A stretch of 64,000 nucleotides of DNA from CAJXZP01 sp049606935 (GTDB taxonomy: Bacteria; Bacteroidota; Bacteroidia; Flavobacteriales_G; Salibacteraceae), in contig JBMYWA010000001.1 in NCBI GenBank assembly GCA_049606935.1, positions 124,001 through 188,000 on the forward strand, in the 5' to 3' direction. A program made the position numbers and the translations under genes. Position 1 is the stretch's first letter, and the number at the start of each line of letters is the position of its first letter. Shown here piece after piece: positions 17,269-25,663 of this stretch. The notes below the pieces were generated by a model, which ran no database searches, was not told the DNA's origin, and worked only from the letters and a program-made list of their open reading frames with translations.

Positions 17269-18708
17269 ATGGATCAGCAAAATTCGAATTACGGAGAGAT
17301 TGAAGACGAAAAAGGAACTTTTAGAGATTCAATTGGTACCTTGAACGAGGATGGTAAAAGAAAATGGGTGTACCCAAAGAAGCCTTCTGGTAGTTTCTAT
17401 AACAGAAGAACGGTAGTATCGTATTTTTTACTAACTATTCTTTTTGGTGCGCCATTTGTAAAAATTGATGGAGAACCACTTCTTCTTTTCAATGTAATTG
17501 ACAGAAAATTTGTCATTTTTGGTCAAATATTTTGGCCTCAAGACTTCTTTCTTTTTGTAATAGCAATGCTTACCTCCATTGTTTTTATCATCCTTTTCAC
17601 CACCGTATTTGGTAGAATTTTTTGTGGATGGATTTGCCCGCAAACCATTTTTTTAGAAATGGTATTCAGAAAAATTGAATACTGGATTGAAGGAGATTGG
17701 AGAAAACAGAAAAAATTAGACAAGCTGCCTTGGAATGCTGAAAAAATTCGCAAAAAAGGACTTAAGAATTTTCTTTTCATTTTAATTTCAGTGGTAATTG
17801 CGCACACCTTCTTATCTTATATTATTGGAGTAGAGGAGGTAAATAAACTATTAACAACCTCTCCATCTGAAAATATTACTGGTTTCATATCCATGGTAAT
17901 TTTTACCGGTTTGTTTTACGGTGTTTTTGCAAGATTTAGAGAACAGGCTTGTATAATTGCTTGTCCTTATGGAAGACTGCAAGGGGCATTATTAGATAAC
18001 AAGTCTATTGTTGTGGCCTATGACTTCGTTAGAGGAGAAAGCACCAATGGCCGATCAAAATTTAGAAAAAACGAGGATAGAAAAGAGGCCGGTAAAGGAG
18101 ATTGTATTGACTGTAAAGCTTGTGTTGATGTATGTCCTACAGGTATTGATATCCGAAACGGAACTCAATTAGAATGTGTGAATTGTACCGCATGTATTGA
18201 TGCTTGTGATCACATCATGGAGAGTATTAATTTGCCTAAAGGCCTTATTAGATATGCATCCATAGAAAATATAGAAAAGAAAGAGCCTTTTAAGTTTACT
18301 CCAAGGTTAATTGCCTATAGTGCTGTATTAGGGTTGTTAATGTCTGCTATGGTGGTTTTGCTAACTTTACGTTCACCTATCGAAGCTACGATATTACGTA
18401 GTCAGGGAACAACCTATCAAGAAATTGAAGGTGATAAATTACAAAACTTATACACTTACAAAATTATTAATAAAACCAAGGAGGAGATTAACGTTAATTT
18501 TGTGGTTGAAGATTATGATGGTGCTTCCATAAAGTTAGTTGGAAACAAACCAGTAGTTCCACCTGGAGGATCAACAGAAGGAGCTATGTTTGTTATTATT
18601 GAAGGAGATAGAGTTTTAAGTTATAAAACAAAATTGAAAATTAATTTAGAGGATAAAGACAAAACTTTGACGACTGTCAAAACTATGTTTTTAGGGCCAA
18701 TACAATAA
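17269..18708 (+). CDS. ccoG: cbb3 oxidase accessory ferredoxin-type protein CcoG
   Basis: Membrane-bound polyferredoxin of 479 residues (FixG/RdxA family) involved in copper handling for cbb3 assembly. Hydrophobic helices lie near 45-65, 85-115, 165-190, 205-225 and 340-365. Cys motifs include GWICPQ, IIACPYGR and a two-cluster ferredoxin block, CIDCKACVDVCP and CVNCTACIDACD. The C-terminal 110 residues form the Ig-like FixG_C domain. It sits 103 bp after ccoP behind a terminator-like hairpin and 3 bp before ccoH. Family assignment is firm. Confidence 0.94.
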   Translation: MDQQNSNYGEIEDEKGTFRDSIGTLNEDGKRKWVYPKKPSGSFYNRRTVVSYFLLTILFGAPFVKIDGEPLLLFNVIDRKFVIFGQIFWPQDFFLFVIAMLTSIVFIILFTTVFGRIFCGWICPQTIFLEMVFRKIEYWIEGDWRKQKKLDKLPWNAEKIRKKGLKNFLFILISVVIAHTFLSYIIGVEEVNKLLTTSPSENITGFISMVIFTGLFYGVFARFREQACIIACPYGRLQGALLDNKSIVVAYDFVRGESTNGRSKFRKNEDRKEAGKGDCIDCKACVDVCPTGIDIRNGTQLECVNCTACIDACDHIMESINLPKGLIRYASIENIEKKEPFKFTPRLIAYSAVLGLLMSAMVVLLTLRSPIEATILRSQGTTYQEIEGDKLQNLYTYKIINKTKEEINVNFVVEDYDGASIKLVGNKPVVPPGGSTEGAMFVIIEGDRVLSYKTKLKINLEDKDKTLTTVKTMFLGPIQ

Positions 18709-18711
18709 AAT

Positions 18712-19158
18712 ATGAGGTTTACTTGGGGACATGCGGCTATTGCCATTCCGGTTACAATTGTGGTTGTTTTTACATCTGTACTCATTAGAAGTATGGCAGA
18801 TGATAAAAAGACAGAATTAGTTACGGAGGATTATTACGCCAAAGAAATTCAGTTTCAGGATCAATTAGACAGAGTAAAAAATGCACTAGAGTTAAATACA
18901 AATTTTACTTGGACAAAAAGTGAAGATTCTTGGGTTTTGGGTTTATCTGGTGATTTTACGCATAAAGAAGTGAAGGGGGTGCTTACCGTATTTAGGCCTT
19001 CCGATTCAAGTCTTGATTTTGAAATTCCGATACAACTAGACTCAAATTTTAAACAAGTGGTATCTGCAAGTAAATTTGTGAAAGGGAAATACCAAATTCA
19101 AGTAAAATGGACTGTAAACGGAAAAGAGTGTTATTTAGAAAAGAACGTTTTCGTGTAG
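18712..19158 (+). CDS. ccoH: FixH-family protein CcoH
   Basis: Membrane protein of 148 residues with one N-terminal helix (about 7-28) and a periplasmic beta-rich domain. EDYYAKEIQFQDQLDR (about 40-55) is the FixH signature. CcoH is needed for stable assembly of cbb3 oxidase. It starts 3 bp after ccoG and stops 6 bp before the TauE/SafE-like gene, so all three are surely cotranscribed. Confidence 0.9.
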   Translation: MRFTWGHAAIAIPVTIVVVFTSVLIRSMADDKKTELVTEDYYAKEIQFQDQLDRVKNALELNTNFTWTKSEDSWVLGLSGDFTHKEVKGVLTVFRPSDSSLDFEIPIQLDSNFKQVVSASKFVKGKYQIQVKWTVNGKECYLEKNVFV

Positions 19159-19164
19159 GCTAAT

Positions 19165-19866
19165 ATGGTGCAGTGGTGGGCAGCAATTTCAATTGGGTTA
19201 GTAAGCAGTTTTCACTGTTTGGGCATGTGTGGTCCTATTGCCTTCGCATTACCGCTAAATAGGAGTAGTAAGCTTTCTGGTTTTATTGGCGGGTTGGCTT
19301 ATAATTTTGGGCGGTTAACTACTTACGGAACGCTTGGTTTTTTGTTTGGTTTAATAGGTAAATCCTTGGTAATGGCAGGTGCACAACGTTCACTATCAAT
19401 AGGAGCCGGTGCCATTATGATTGCAAGTGTGATATTACCTAAACTTTCAAAAAAAAGCAATTTTGACAGCATAACCTTTCAATACATTGGTCGTTTAAAA
19501 TCCTCCTTAGGAAAGCTATTTAAAAAGTCATCATTAGAGTCGCTATTTATTATTGGAGTGCTAAATGGTTTGTTACCTTGTGCTATGGTGTATATAGCCC
19601 TAGCAGGAGCAATTGCAGAAGGTGATGCTAGTGGAGGAATGGTTTTTATGTTGTTTTTTGGATTGGGAACCATTCCAATGATGTTTTCAGCAACGCTGCT
19701 AGGAAGTTTTATTTCTCTAAGCTTTCGAAATAAACTGCAAAAATTGATTCCCGTAATGGTATTTATAATAGGAGTGTTGTTTGTGCTACGTGGTATGAAT
19801 TTAGGGGTTCATTATTTGAGCCCAGAGATAAATCGTGTTGATCCGGCTGTTACTCAATGTGATTAG
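19165..19866 (+). CDS. TauE/SafE-like membrane protein of the cbb3 cluster
   Basis: Integral membrane protein of 233 residues with about six helices. The N-terminal motif FHCLGMCGP (about 14-22) and the repeated motif GLLPCAMVYIAL (about 136-147) belong to the DsbD_2/UreH-like group often annotated as sulfite exporter TauE/SafE and regularly found next to cco genes. The paired Cys suggest metal or thiol chemistry, possibly copper transfer; this is inference from context. It is the last gene of the ccoG-H unit, 6 bp after ccoH. Confidence 0.8.
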   Translation: MVQWWAAISIGLVSSFHCLGMCGPIAFALPLNRSSKLSGFIGGLAYNFGRLTTYGTLGFLFGLIGKSLVMAGAQRSLSIGAGAIMIASVILPKLSKKSNFDSITFQYIGRLKSSLGKLFKKSSLESLFIIGVLNGLLPCAMVYIALAGAIAEGDASGGMVFMLFFGLGTIPMMFSATLLGSFISLSFRNKLQKLIPVMVFIIGVLFVLRGMNLGVHYLSPEINRVDPAVTQCD

Positions 19867-19910
19867 TTTTTTTCAAATAATTCCCTTATCCATTTTTTTT
19901 TCACCAAAAA

Positions 19911-19941
19911 ATGCATTTCACATAACCTCATATGCATTTCA
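19911..19941. repeat. Phased direct repeat upstream of the LytTR regulator
   Basis: ATGCATTTCA occurs at 19911-19920 and again at 19932-19941, exactly 21 bp apart. Paired direct repeats on one face of the helix are the usual operator layout for LytTR regulators, and the next gene encodes one. The repeat does not resemble the published LytTR consensus, so this rests on geometry. Confidence 0.4.
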
Positions 19942-20102
19942 AATTATTTTTACCAAAAGATGATTTACTAAATGGGTCATTCAACCAACCAATATTTCCG
20001 ATTAAATAAAATTTTCACCAATAGTAAAGTTCTCAGTTAATGGTGCAACGTTTAGTAGATTTTTAGGCTTTCTTTAATATAAATTTGAGAAGCCTAGATA
20101 TC

Positions 20103-20861
20103 ATGAAAGTACTATTAATAGAAGACGAGAGCCTGTTGGCTAAGGAGTTGCAAAGAACTATAAAATCTATACGGCCCAATTTTGAGGTGGTTAATGTTAT
20201 TCGGAGTGTAGAAGAAGGAGTGGATTGGTTTTCAAAGAAAAGAGAAATTGATTTAATTATTTCGGATATTCAATTAACAGATGGAACAAGTTTTGAATTA
20301 TTTAAACAAATTCAAGTATCCACACCAATTGTGTTTACAACCGCCTATGATGAATTTGCTATTAAAGCATTTAAGCTAAATAGTATTGATTATTTGTTGA
20401 AGCCTATTGACCAAAAGGATTTGGTAGTTTCAATTGAAAAGTTTGAAAAGCTATGGGGAAAAAATAAAATTTTAGACGTAGATGTTTTAAACCATTTAAT
20501 TTCAAAGAATACAGAACAGAGTTATAAATCAAAGTTTTTGATAAGAGTTGGAGACCAATATAAAAAAGTAGATTCAGACGATATTGGCTTTTTCTTTGCA
20601 GAAGGGAATACCGTTTATTTGGTTCAAAAAAATGGGAAAAGGCTTATTGTGGATCACTCCCTAGATCAAGTTACCCCGCAATTGGACCCCAAAAAGTTTT
20701 TCAGAGTTAACAGGCAAGTATTAATACATAATTCGAGTATTCGAGGAATTCATAAATACTTTAATAGCCGTTTGAAATTGGAAGTTTCACCACAATTTGA
20801 AACAGATGTATTGGTAACTCGAAGTCGAGTAAGCGATTTTTTAACTTGGATGAATTACTGA
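20103..20861 (+). CDS. LytTR-family response regulator
   Basis: Response regulator of 252 residues. The receiver domain has E7/D8, phospho-acceptor D55 in LIISDIQL, and K100 in YLLKPID. The C-terminal LytTR DNA-binding domain spans about 145-245, with DDIGFFFAEGNTVYL and FFRVNRQVLIH, which are typical. The ATG at 20103 is preferred over a TTG at 20085 because MKVLLIEDE is the family N-terminus. No 7TM or LytS-type kinase is adjacent, so the partner is elsewhere. A bidirectional terminator follows, shared with the convergent gene. A phased repeat 160 bp upstream may be its own operator. Confidence 0.93.
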   Translation: MKVLLIEDESLLAKELQRTIKSIRPNFEVVNVIRSVEEGVDWFSKKREIDLIISDIQLTDGTSFELFKQIQVSTPIVFTTAYDEFAIKAFKLNSIDYLLKPIDQKDLVVSIEKFEKLWGKNKILDVDVLNHLISKNTEQSYKSKFLIRVGDQYKKVDSDDIGFFFAEGNTVYLVQKNGKRLIVDHSLDQVTPQLDPKKFFRVNRQVLIHNSSIRGIHKYFNSRLKLEVSPQFETDVLVTRSRVSDFLTWMNY

Positions 20862-20869
20862 TTTTAGGT

Positions 20870-20907
20870 AAAAAAAAGAGGGTCAAAAACCCTCTCCCTT
20901 GTTTTTT
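20870..20907. terminator. Bidirectional terminator after the LytTR gene
   Basis: Stem AGAGGGT/ACCCTCT (20877-20895, loop CAAAA) is flanked by an A-run on the left and a T-run on the right, so it works in both directions for the convergent genes ending at 20861 and 20906. Confidence 0.8.
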
Positions 20908-22318
20908 AGTTGTTTGAAATATATCCAAACATTCCATTCTTTTTAATGGTTCTTGCCACTTTATTAGGAACCAGTTTTTCCCAACCTGATTTGTTACCGT
21001 GTATCATTTCCAGTACATCATCTGAGTAGATACTTAGTAAATCCTTGTTACAGGAAGTAATATCTTCAATTTGATCGTTTTCTACTAAATAATAAAATAG
21101 ATGTTTTAACTTCTGATCAATTTGCACATTATCGCAGGTATGTAGTTCACCGTCTTGACCATCGGTAGCGGGGTAGATGAGTAATTTAATATTTCGCCCA
21201 AATAAACGGCCAAACGATTCTAAAATGCCTCCTTTCAGTTTGCTGTAATAAACAGGATCAAAGATGGCTTCTAAATTATTTACACCCATCAACACCCCAA
21301 TTTTTCGACCTCTATTTACATCCGATAGGTAATTTGTTAATCGGTAATAATGCTGATAATTGGTAATGATTACTGTTTGTCCTAAGGAGCAAAGAATATC
21401 TACTCTGTCCATGTAATCTCGTTCTTTTTTATGGTCGTCACCCATTAAAAGATTGTTTAATGACAATTCCGATAAAACAATAAGGTCTTTTTTAGAGACG
21501 GCTGAGTCCTTAACAAATTGGCGATAGCCCGCTAAAAGCATGTCTACATTTACTAGGGTAGGAGGACGAAAACGCCCCCTAAGAACCAATAAATTCTTTT
21601 TGTATAAAATTTCTGAAGCCTGAACGTTTTGACCATCTGGTCCGAACATTGCCACGGGAGTTAAACCCAATTTAACTAGTTTTAAGCTAATTAACCTATT
21701 ATCTACATTTTCAAAATCAGGCCCTTTAACGTTAAACATATCAATTTCAACACGATCTCTACTAAGTCCATCCATTAAAGAAGATAAAAAGACCTTCATG
21801 CTTTGAATGTTATTATAAACCCCGTGAATTAAATTAACTCCTAAACGTCCAATAGCTTTTTGTTGTAATAATGGATCGTTATCGTGTAAGATAACATGAA
21901 GAACAATTTGATTTGGTTTGGTTTGAGGGGTTCTTTGAAAAGTAATTCCCATCCAGCCTTGACCTTGATTAGTTTTATGAAAATTCAAGGTTTCTATGGT
22001 ATCTGCAAATGCAAAAAATGAAGTGTCCTCCTCACGATCAGCCAATTTTTCGGTAATATTAGCGAAATCATGGTCCATCATTCTGATTAATCGTTGTTTA
22101 CTAACAAACCTTTTTCCTTCCCCATAAATAGCGTTAGAAATTTTCTTGTCGTACGCAGATTGAGTTAATGCAATTGTACCGGAAGCACCCCCGGCTTGGA
22201 AAAAATTTGCAGCCACTTCTTGCCCAGCTCCAATTTCTGAAAACGACCCGTAAACGTTGGGGTCAAGGTTGACCATTAGTGCTTTTTCGTTAACAGTTAA
22301 TTTTCTTTCTAATTCCAT
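20906..22318 (-). CDS. Conserved protein of unknown function (MELERKLTVNEKAL family)
   Basis: Soluble protein of 470 residues with no signal peptide or membrane helix. I recognise the N-terminus MELERKLTVNEKAL and the EIGAGQEVAANFFQAGG region from a widespread bacterial family. From memory, database entries carry unconvincing labels such as TonB-dependent receptor or nicotinate-nucleotide adenylyltransferase, which the sequence does not support: there is no barrel, plug or nucleotidyltransferase HxGH motif. A Gly/Ala-rich stretch (about 20-36), IHGVYNN and LRGRFRPPT look conserved. The ATG at 22318 is preferred over the TTG at 22342. It is monocistronic here. Function unknown. Confidence 0.8.
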   Translation of the reverse strand: MELERKLTVNEKALMVNLDPNVYGSFSEIGAGQEVAANFFQAGGASGTIALTQSAYDKKISNAIYGEGKRFVSKQRLIRMMDHDFANITEKLADREEDTSFFAFADTIETLNFHKTNQGQGWMGITFQRTPQTKPNQIVLHVILHDNDPLLQQKAIGRLGVNLIHGVYNNIQSMKVFLSSLMDGLSRDRVEIDMFNVKGPDFENVDNRLISLKLVKLGLTPVAMFGPDGQNVQASEILYKKNLLVLRGRFRPPTLVNVDMLLAGYRQFVKDSAVSKKDLIVLSELSLNNLLMGDDHKKERDYMDRVDILCSLGQTVIITNYQHYYRLTNYLSDVNRGRKIGVLMGVNNLEAIFDPVYYSKLKGGILESFGRLFGRNIKLLIYPATDGQDGELHTCDNVQIDQKLKHLFYYLVENDQIEDITSCNKDLLSIYSDDVLEMIHGNKSGWEKLVPNKVARTIKKNGMFGYISNN

Positions 22319-22410
22319 TTTTGGTTTTTTGTATCGTTTCAAAGCTATTGGGAATTCGTTAAATACACTAAACTTTATGCAAGTTTGTTCTTATTCGATT
22401 TCGCTTTGTA

Positions 22411-23424
22411 TTACTTTATTTTATTGGTAATAATAGGTGCTGTCAGTTGCGATGTTTCAATGGTATTTGCACAATCAAAATGACCTTTAGGACAGTGTTT
22501 TAACCCATGAAGACCGCATGGTCGGCAACTTAATTTCTTTGTAGTTTCAATAATAAAATTTTCATCAGATAATGGGGTGAAACCAAAACCAGGGATTGTA
22601 GAACAAAATACGGATGTTACTGGGGCATTCATAGCCGAACAAAGATGGAGAGGACCAGAGTCATTCACGTAATTCATATCCGCTTTGCTCATTAATGCTG
22701 CAGATTGGAGTAAACCAAGTTTACCTGCCAAGTTTTCGGGCACATTTTTCGAGCATTTTGAAATTAAACTCTCATTTTTCTCTTTGTCTCCAGGGCCACC
22801 TAGTAAATAGATGTTGTACGTTTTAGGCAATTGATCTAGTAAATCAACCCATTTATTCTCGGGGTATTGCTTGGTAAACCATACGGAAGAAGGAGAAAGA
22901 GTAATAAATGGCAGTTTGGTGTATTCTTCTATTTTTTGAAAATCTTTTTCGCTAGGATAAAGCCTTGGTTGTGCATATTGAGAATTGGTAAAGAAATCAA
23001 TTAATTTTTGATTTCGTTCTACCTCGTGGGTTCCATTGCCAATTTCATGATCTGCAGAATGAGTAAACCCAATTGAAAATGGGTTTTTTGCAAACCCAGA
23101 ACGAATTTTGGCACCCGAAAATGCAGTAAGCATTCCCGTGGCACCAAATCGTTGTGTGTTTACAACAGCATCATATTGAGCAGTTCTTATTTGTTTTAAT
23201 AATTGATAAAGGCTTTTGTATTTAGAACCTTGCTTATCCCAGATAATTAAGTTTTGAATAAATGGGTGATTCTTTAATAAAGCCTCATTTCCCTTACGAA
23301 CTAAAAAATCGATATTGGCTTTTGGGTTATGATGATGAATTTTTTCAAGCAAAGAGGTTGCTAAAATTACATCGCCAATAAAAGCTGTCTGAATAATTAA
23401 AACGCGTTGGGGAACAATGGTCAT
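22411..23424 (-). CDS. Glycosyltransferase family 9 (heptosyltransferase-like)
   Basis: ADP-heptose:LPS heptosyltransferase-like GT-B enzyme of 337 residues, acting at the inner membrane in lipopolysaccharide core synthesis. N-terminal RVLIIQTAFIGDVILATSL (about 7-25) is the GT9 signature with the catalytic Asp region. The C-terminal donor-binding half has ITLSPSSVWFTKQYPENKW and NDSGPLHLCSAMNAPV. It begins 2 bp after the dapD stop, so both are one transcript. Four Cys near the C-terminus (SCRPCGLHGLKHCPKGHFDC) resemble a metal-binding knot seen in some GT9 proteins. The donor sugar cannot be told. Confidence 0.85.
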   Translation of the reverse strand: MTIVPQRVLIIQTAFIGDVILATSLLEKIHHHNPKANIDFLVRKGNEALLKNHPFIQNLIIWDKQGSKYKSLYQLLKQIRTAQYDAVVNTQRFGATGMLTAFSGAKIRSGFAKNPFSIGFTHSADHEIGNGTHEVERNQKLIDFFTNSQYAQPRLYPSEKDFQKIEEYTKLPFITLSPSSVWFTKQYPENKWVDLLDQLPKTYNIYLLGGPGDKEKNESLISKCSKNVPENLAGKLGLLQSAALMSKADMNYVNDSGPLHLCSAMNAPVTSVFCSTIPGFGFTPLSDENFIIETTKKLSCRPCGLHGLKHCPKGHFDCANTIETSQLTAPIITNKIK

Positions 23425-23426
23425 AC

Positions 23427-24233
23427 TTATACGGCTACATTAAAGTTTCGTAAAGCATCGTTTAAAGAGGTCTTTAAATCAGTGCTAGGCTTACGTTTTC
23501 CAATGATTAAAGCTACTGGAACGTTGTATTTTCCAGCTGGGAATTCTTTTTCAATGGTTCCCGGAATAACTACCGATCTTGCAGGTACCACTCCTTTGTA
23601 TTCAATTGGTTCGTTACCAGAAACATCAATAATTTTTGTAGACATGGTGAGTACCACATTAGCACCTAATACTGCTTCGGTTTCAACTCTTACGCCTTCT
23701 ACTACAATACAACGAGAACCAATAAAACAATTGTCTTCAATAATTACAGGTGCCGCTTGAAGTGGTTCTAAAACTCCTCCAATACCAACACCACCAGAAA
23801 GGTGAACATTTTTACCAATTTGTGCACATGAGCCAACTGTAGCCCAAGTGTCTACCATGGTCCCATTATCTACATAAGCTCCAATATTTACGTAGGAAGG
23901 CATCATTACCACATTTTCTGATATATAGGCACCGTAACGCGCAACTGCATGGGGCACTACTCTCACGCCTTTTTCTGCATATCCAGTTTTCAATTTCATT
24001 TTATCATGAAACTCAAAAGGACCAACTTCTATGGTTTCCATATTTTGGATTGGAAAGTATAAAACCACAGCTTTTTTAACCCATTCGTTAACTTGCCATC
24101 CATTTGCGGTAGGCTCAGCAACGCGAAGTTTACCGTTGTCAATTTGGTCAATAACTGATTTTATTGCCTCTTGAACCTTTATGTCTTTCAATAATTCGCG
24201 ATTATTCCACGCTTTCTCAATAATATCTCTCAT
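23427..24233 (-). CDS. dapD: Tetrahydrodipicolinate N-succinyltransferase
   Basis: Acyltransferase of 268 residues using succinyl-CoA on tetrahydrodipicolinate in the lysine/diaminopimelate pathway. A short N-terminal helical domain is followed by hexapeptide repeats of a left-handed beta helix (about 100-225), with MMPSYVNIGAYVDNGTMVD and GGVGIGGVLEP typical of DapD. Family length is usual (about 270). It is followed within 2 bp by the GT9 gene, a cell-envelope pairing (peptidoglycan precursor and LPS core). No regulatory element was recognised upstream. Confidence 0.95.
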   Translation of the reverse strand: MRDIIEKAWNNRELLKDIKVQEAIKSVIDQIDNGKLRVAEPTANGWQVNEWVKKAVVLYFPIQNMETIEVGPFEFHDKMKLKTGYAEKGVRVVPHAVARYGAYISENVVMMPSYVNIGAYVDNGTMVDTWATVGSCAQIGKNVHLSGGVGIGGVLEPLQAAPVIIEDNCFIGSRCIVVEGVRVETEAVLGANVVLTMSTKIIDVSGNEPIEYKGVVPARSVVIPGTIEKEFPAGKYNVPVALIIGKRKPSTDLKTSLNDALRNFNVAV

Positions 24234-24325
24234 TACAATTGTATTCCATTTTAATAGTGATGCAAAAGTAGGGTAGTAAGGTAAATTCGCCTAATGAGAT
24301 AATATAATACTGGAAGGAAAAAATT

Positions 24326-25036
24326 CTATGCTTGAATCAAGAAAACGCAAGGTCTTTTATGAAAAGATGGATGTTTGAATGATTTCCACTCGGCTACCGC
24401 TAGTGTTTTAATAAACTCCGTTTCTGCGGTCGTATCTACGGCCATACACAATTTGGTTTCCGCTCTCATGGTTTTCTTGATGGTTTCAAACATCTGCTCA
24501 TTGCGGTAGGGTGTTTCAATGAAGATTTGAGTTTGCCCAGTTTTTGATGAAAGCACTTCCAAATCTCGTAATTTTTTAGCCCTATCTTTATCTGAAACGG
24601 GTAAGTACCCATTAAAAGCAAAGTTTTGGCCATTCAACCCAGAAGCCATAAGTGCAAGAAAAATTGAAGAGGGACCTACCAATGGAATTACTCGAATTTC
24701 AAATTGGTGAGCCAATTTTACCAATTCAGAACCTGGGTCAGCAATTCCTGGGCAACCTGCATCACTCAAAAGTCCCATGTCTTGACCTTCAAATAATGGG
24801 GTGAAATAGGATTCAAAAACTCTACTTTCACTGTATTTGCCAATGTTATAAAGCTTCAATTCTTGAATAGGATGGCTTAATTCTAACTTTTTTAAGGCAG
24901 CACGGGCTGGCTTTTCCTTTTCCACCATAAAATGGGTGAGATTGTGCAATTGCTCTTTGTTGCCTTCTGGTATTACAAAACGCATTGGACTTTCGCTAAT
25001 TACGGTAGGAATTAGAAATAATGTACCTAATTTCAT
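24326..25036 (-). CDS. RsmI-like SAM-dependent methyltransferase (tetrapyrrole methylase fold)
   Basis: Tetrapyrrole-methylase-fold protein of 236 residues. LLSDAGCPGIADPGSELV (about 91-108) matches the RsmI motif, LVGPSSIFLALMASG follows, and FIETPYRNEQM is also shared with RsmI. It is a shorter paralogue than classical rsmI (about 280 residues) and is commonly present in Bacteroidota in addition to it, so 16S rRNA 2'-O-methylation at C1402 should not be assumed. It lies 45 bp downstream of the phosphatase gene in the same direction. Confidence 0.8.
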   Translation of the reverse strand: MKLGTLFLIPTVISESPMRFVIPEGNKEQLHNLTHFMVEKEKPARAALKKLELSHPIQELKLYNIGKYSESRVFESYFTPLFEGQDMGLLSDAGCPGIADPGSELVKLAHQFEIRVIPLVGPSSIFLALMASGLNGQNFAFNGYLPVSDKDRAKKLRDLEVLSSKTGQTQIFIETPYRNEQMFETIKKTMRAETKLCMAVDTTAETEFIKTLAVAEWKSFKHPSFHKRPCVFLIQA

Positions 25037-25081
25037 GCTTGTTTTTTTAAGAATGCAAAAGTCAGTAATTTTTCTTATTTC

Positions 25082-25540
25082 CTAAGAAACATGGTTAATT
25101 AATTTGTCGGTGGCTAAATCTAACATTCTATAAACGTCTTCAAAACCCGTGGCACCTCCATAATATGGGTCAGGTACAGAAATATTTTCACCCGGATAAA
25201 CTAGATTCATTATCATTTCTGGGTAGGTTGCTTTACTGTTACTACTTCTTAGTTTTAAAACTTTAGCTTGATTGCTCGTGTCCATGGTAAAAATGTAGTC
25301 ATATTCTATAAAATCGGATTCAACAAATAATCTCGATTTCAAGTCCATTATATCTATACCTTTTGATTTTAAAGTAGATATTGCTCTTGAATCGGCATGT
25401 TCTCCAATGTGATAGGCGGAAGTACCTGCTGATTCTACCATTATTTTCAAGCCTAATTCTTTGGCTTTTTTTCTAAATATGCCATGTGCCATTGGCGACC
25501 TGCAAATATTTCCTAAGCACACAAATAATACTTTTTTCAT
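25082..25540 (-). CDS. Low-molecular-weight protein tyrosine phosphatase
   Basis: Cytoplasmic phosphatase of 152 residues. The P-loop CLGNICRS begins at C8 (nucleophile) with R14 and S15, and the general-acid motif VPDPYYGG lies near residue 120. Length fits the family. It is upstream of the RsmI-like methylase in one probable operon. Substrates may be tyrosine-phosphorylated proteins or arginine phosphate; this cannot be decided here. Confidence 0.93.
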   Translation of the reverse strand: MKKVLFVCLGNICRSPMAHGIFRKKAKELGLKIMVESAGTSAYHIGEHADSRAISTLKSKGIDIMDLKSRLFVESDFIEYDYIFTMDTSNQAKVLKLRSSNSKATYPEMIMNLVYPGENISVPDPYYGGATGFEDVYRMLDLATDKLINHVS

Positions 25541-25663
25541 AATTTAAAAATATAAAATTTATGAGTGAAAACACCAGTTAGATATCTAATGTAAAAACAA
25601 ATTATCCTTGCTATTTGGCATGGAAAAAAACTTATCGCATTTGTTTAAAATTAGGTAAAATCA

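Noticed and set aside
25541..25663. Search for dnaA or an origin beside the phosphatase gene
   Set aside because: From memory, dnaA often precedes a low-Mr phosphatase and an RsmI-like methylase in this phylum, but the region upstream here holds no dnaA and no DnaA-box cluster.
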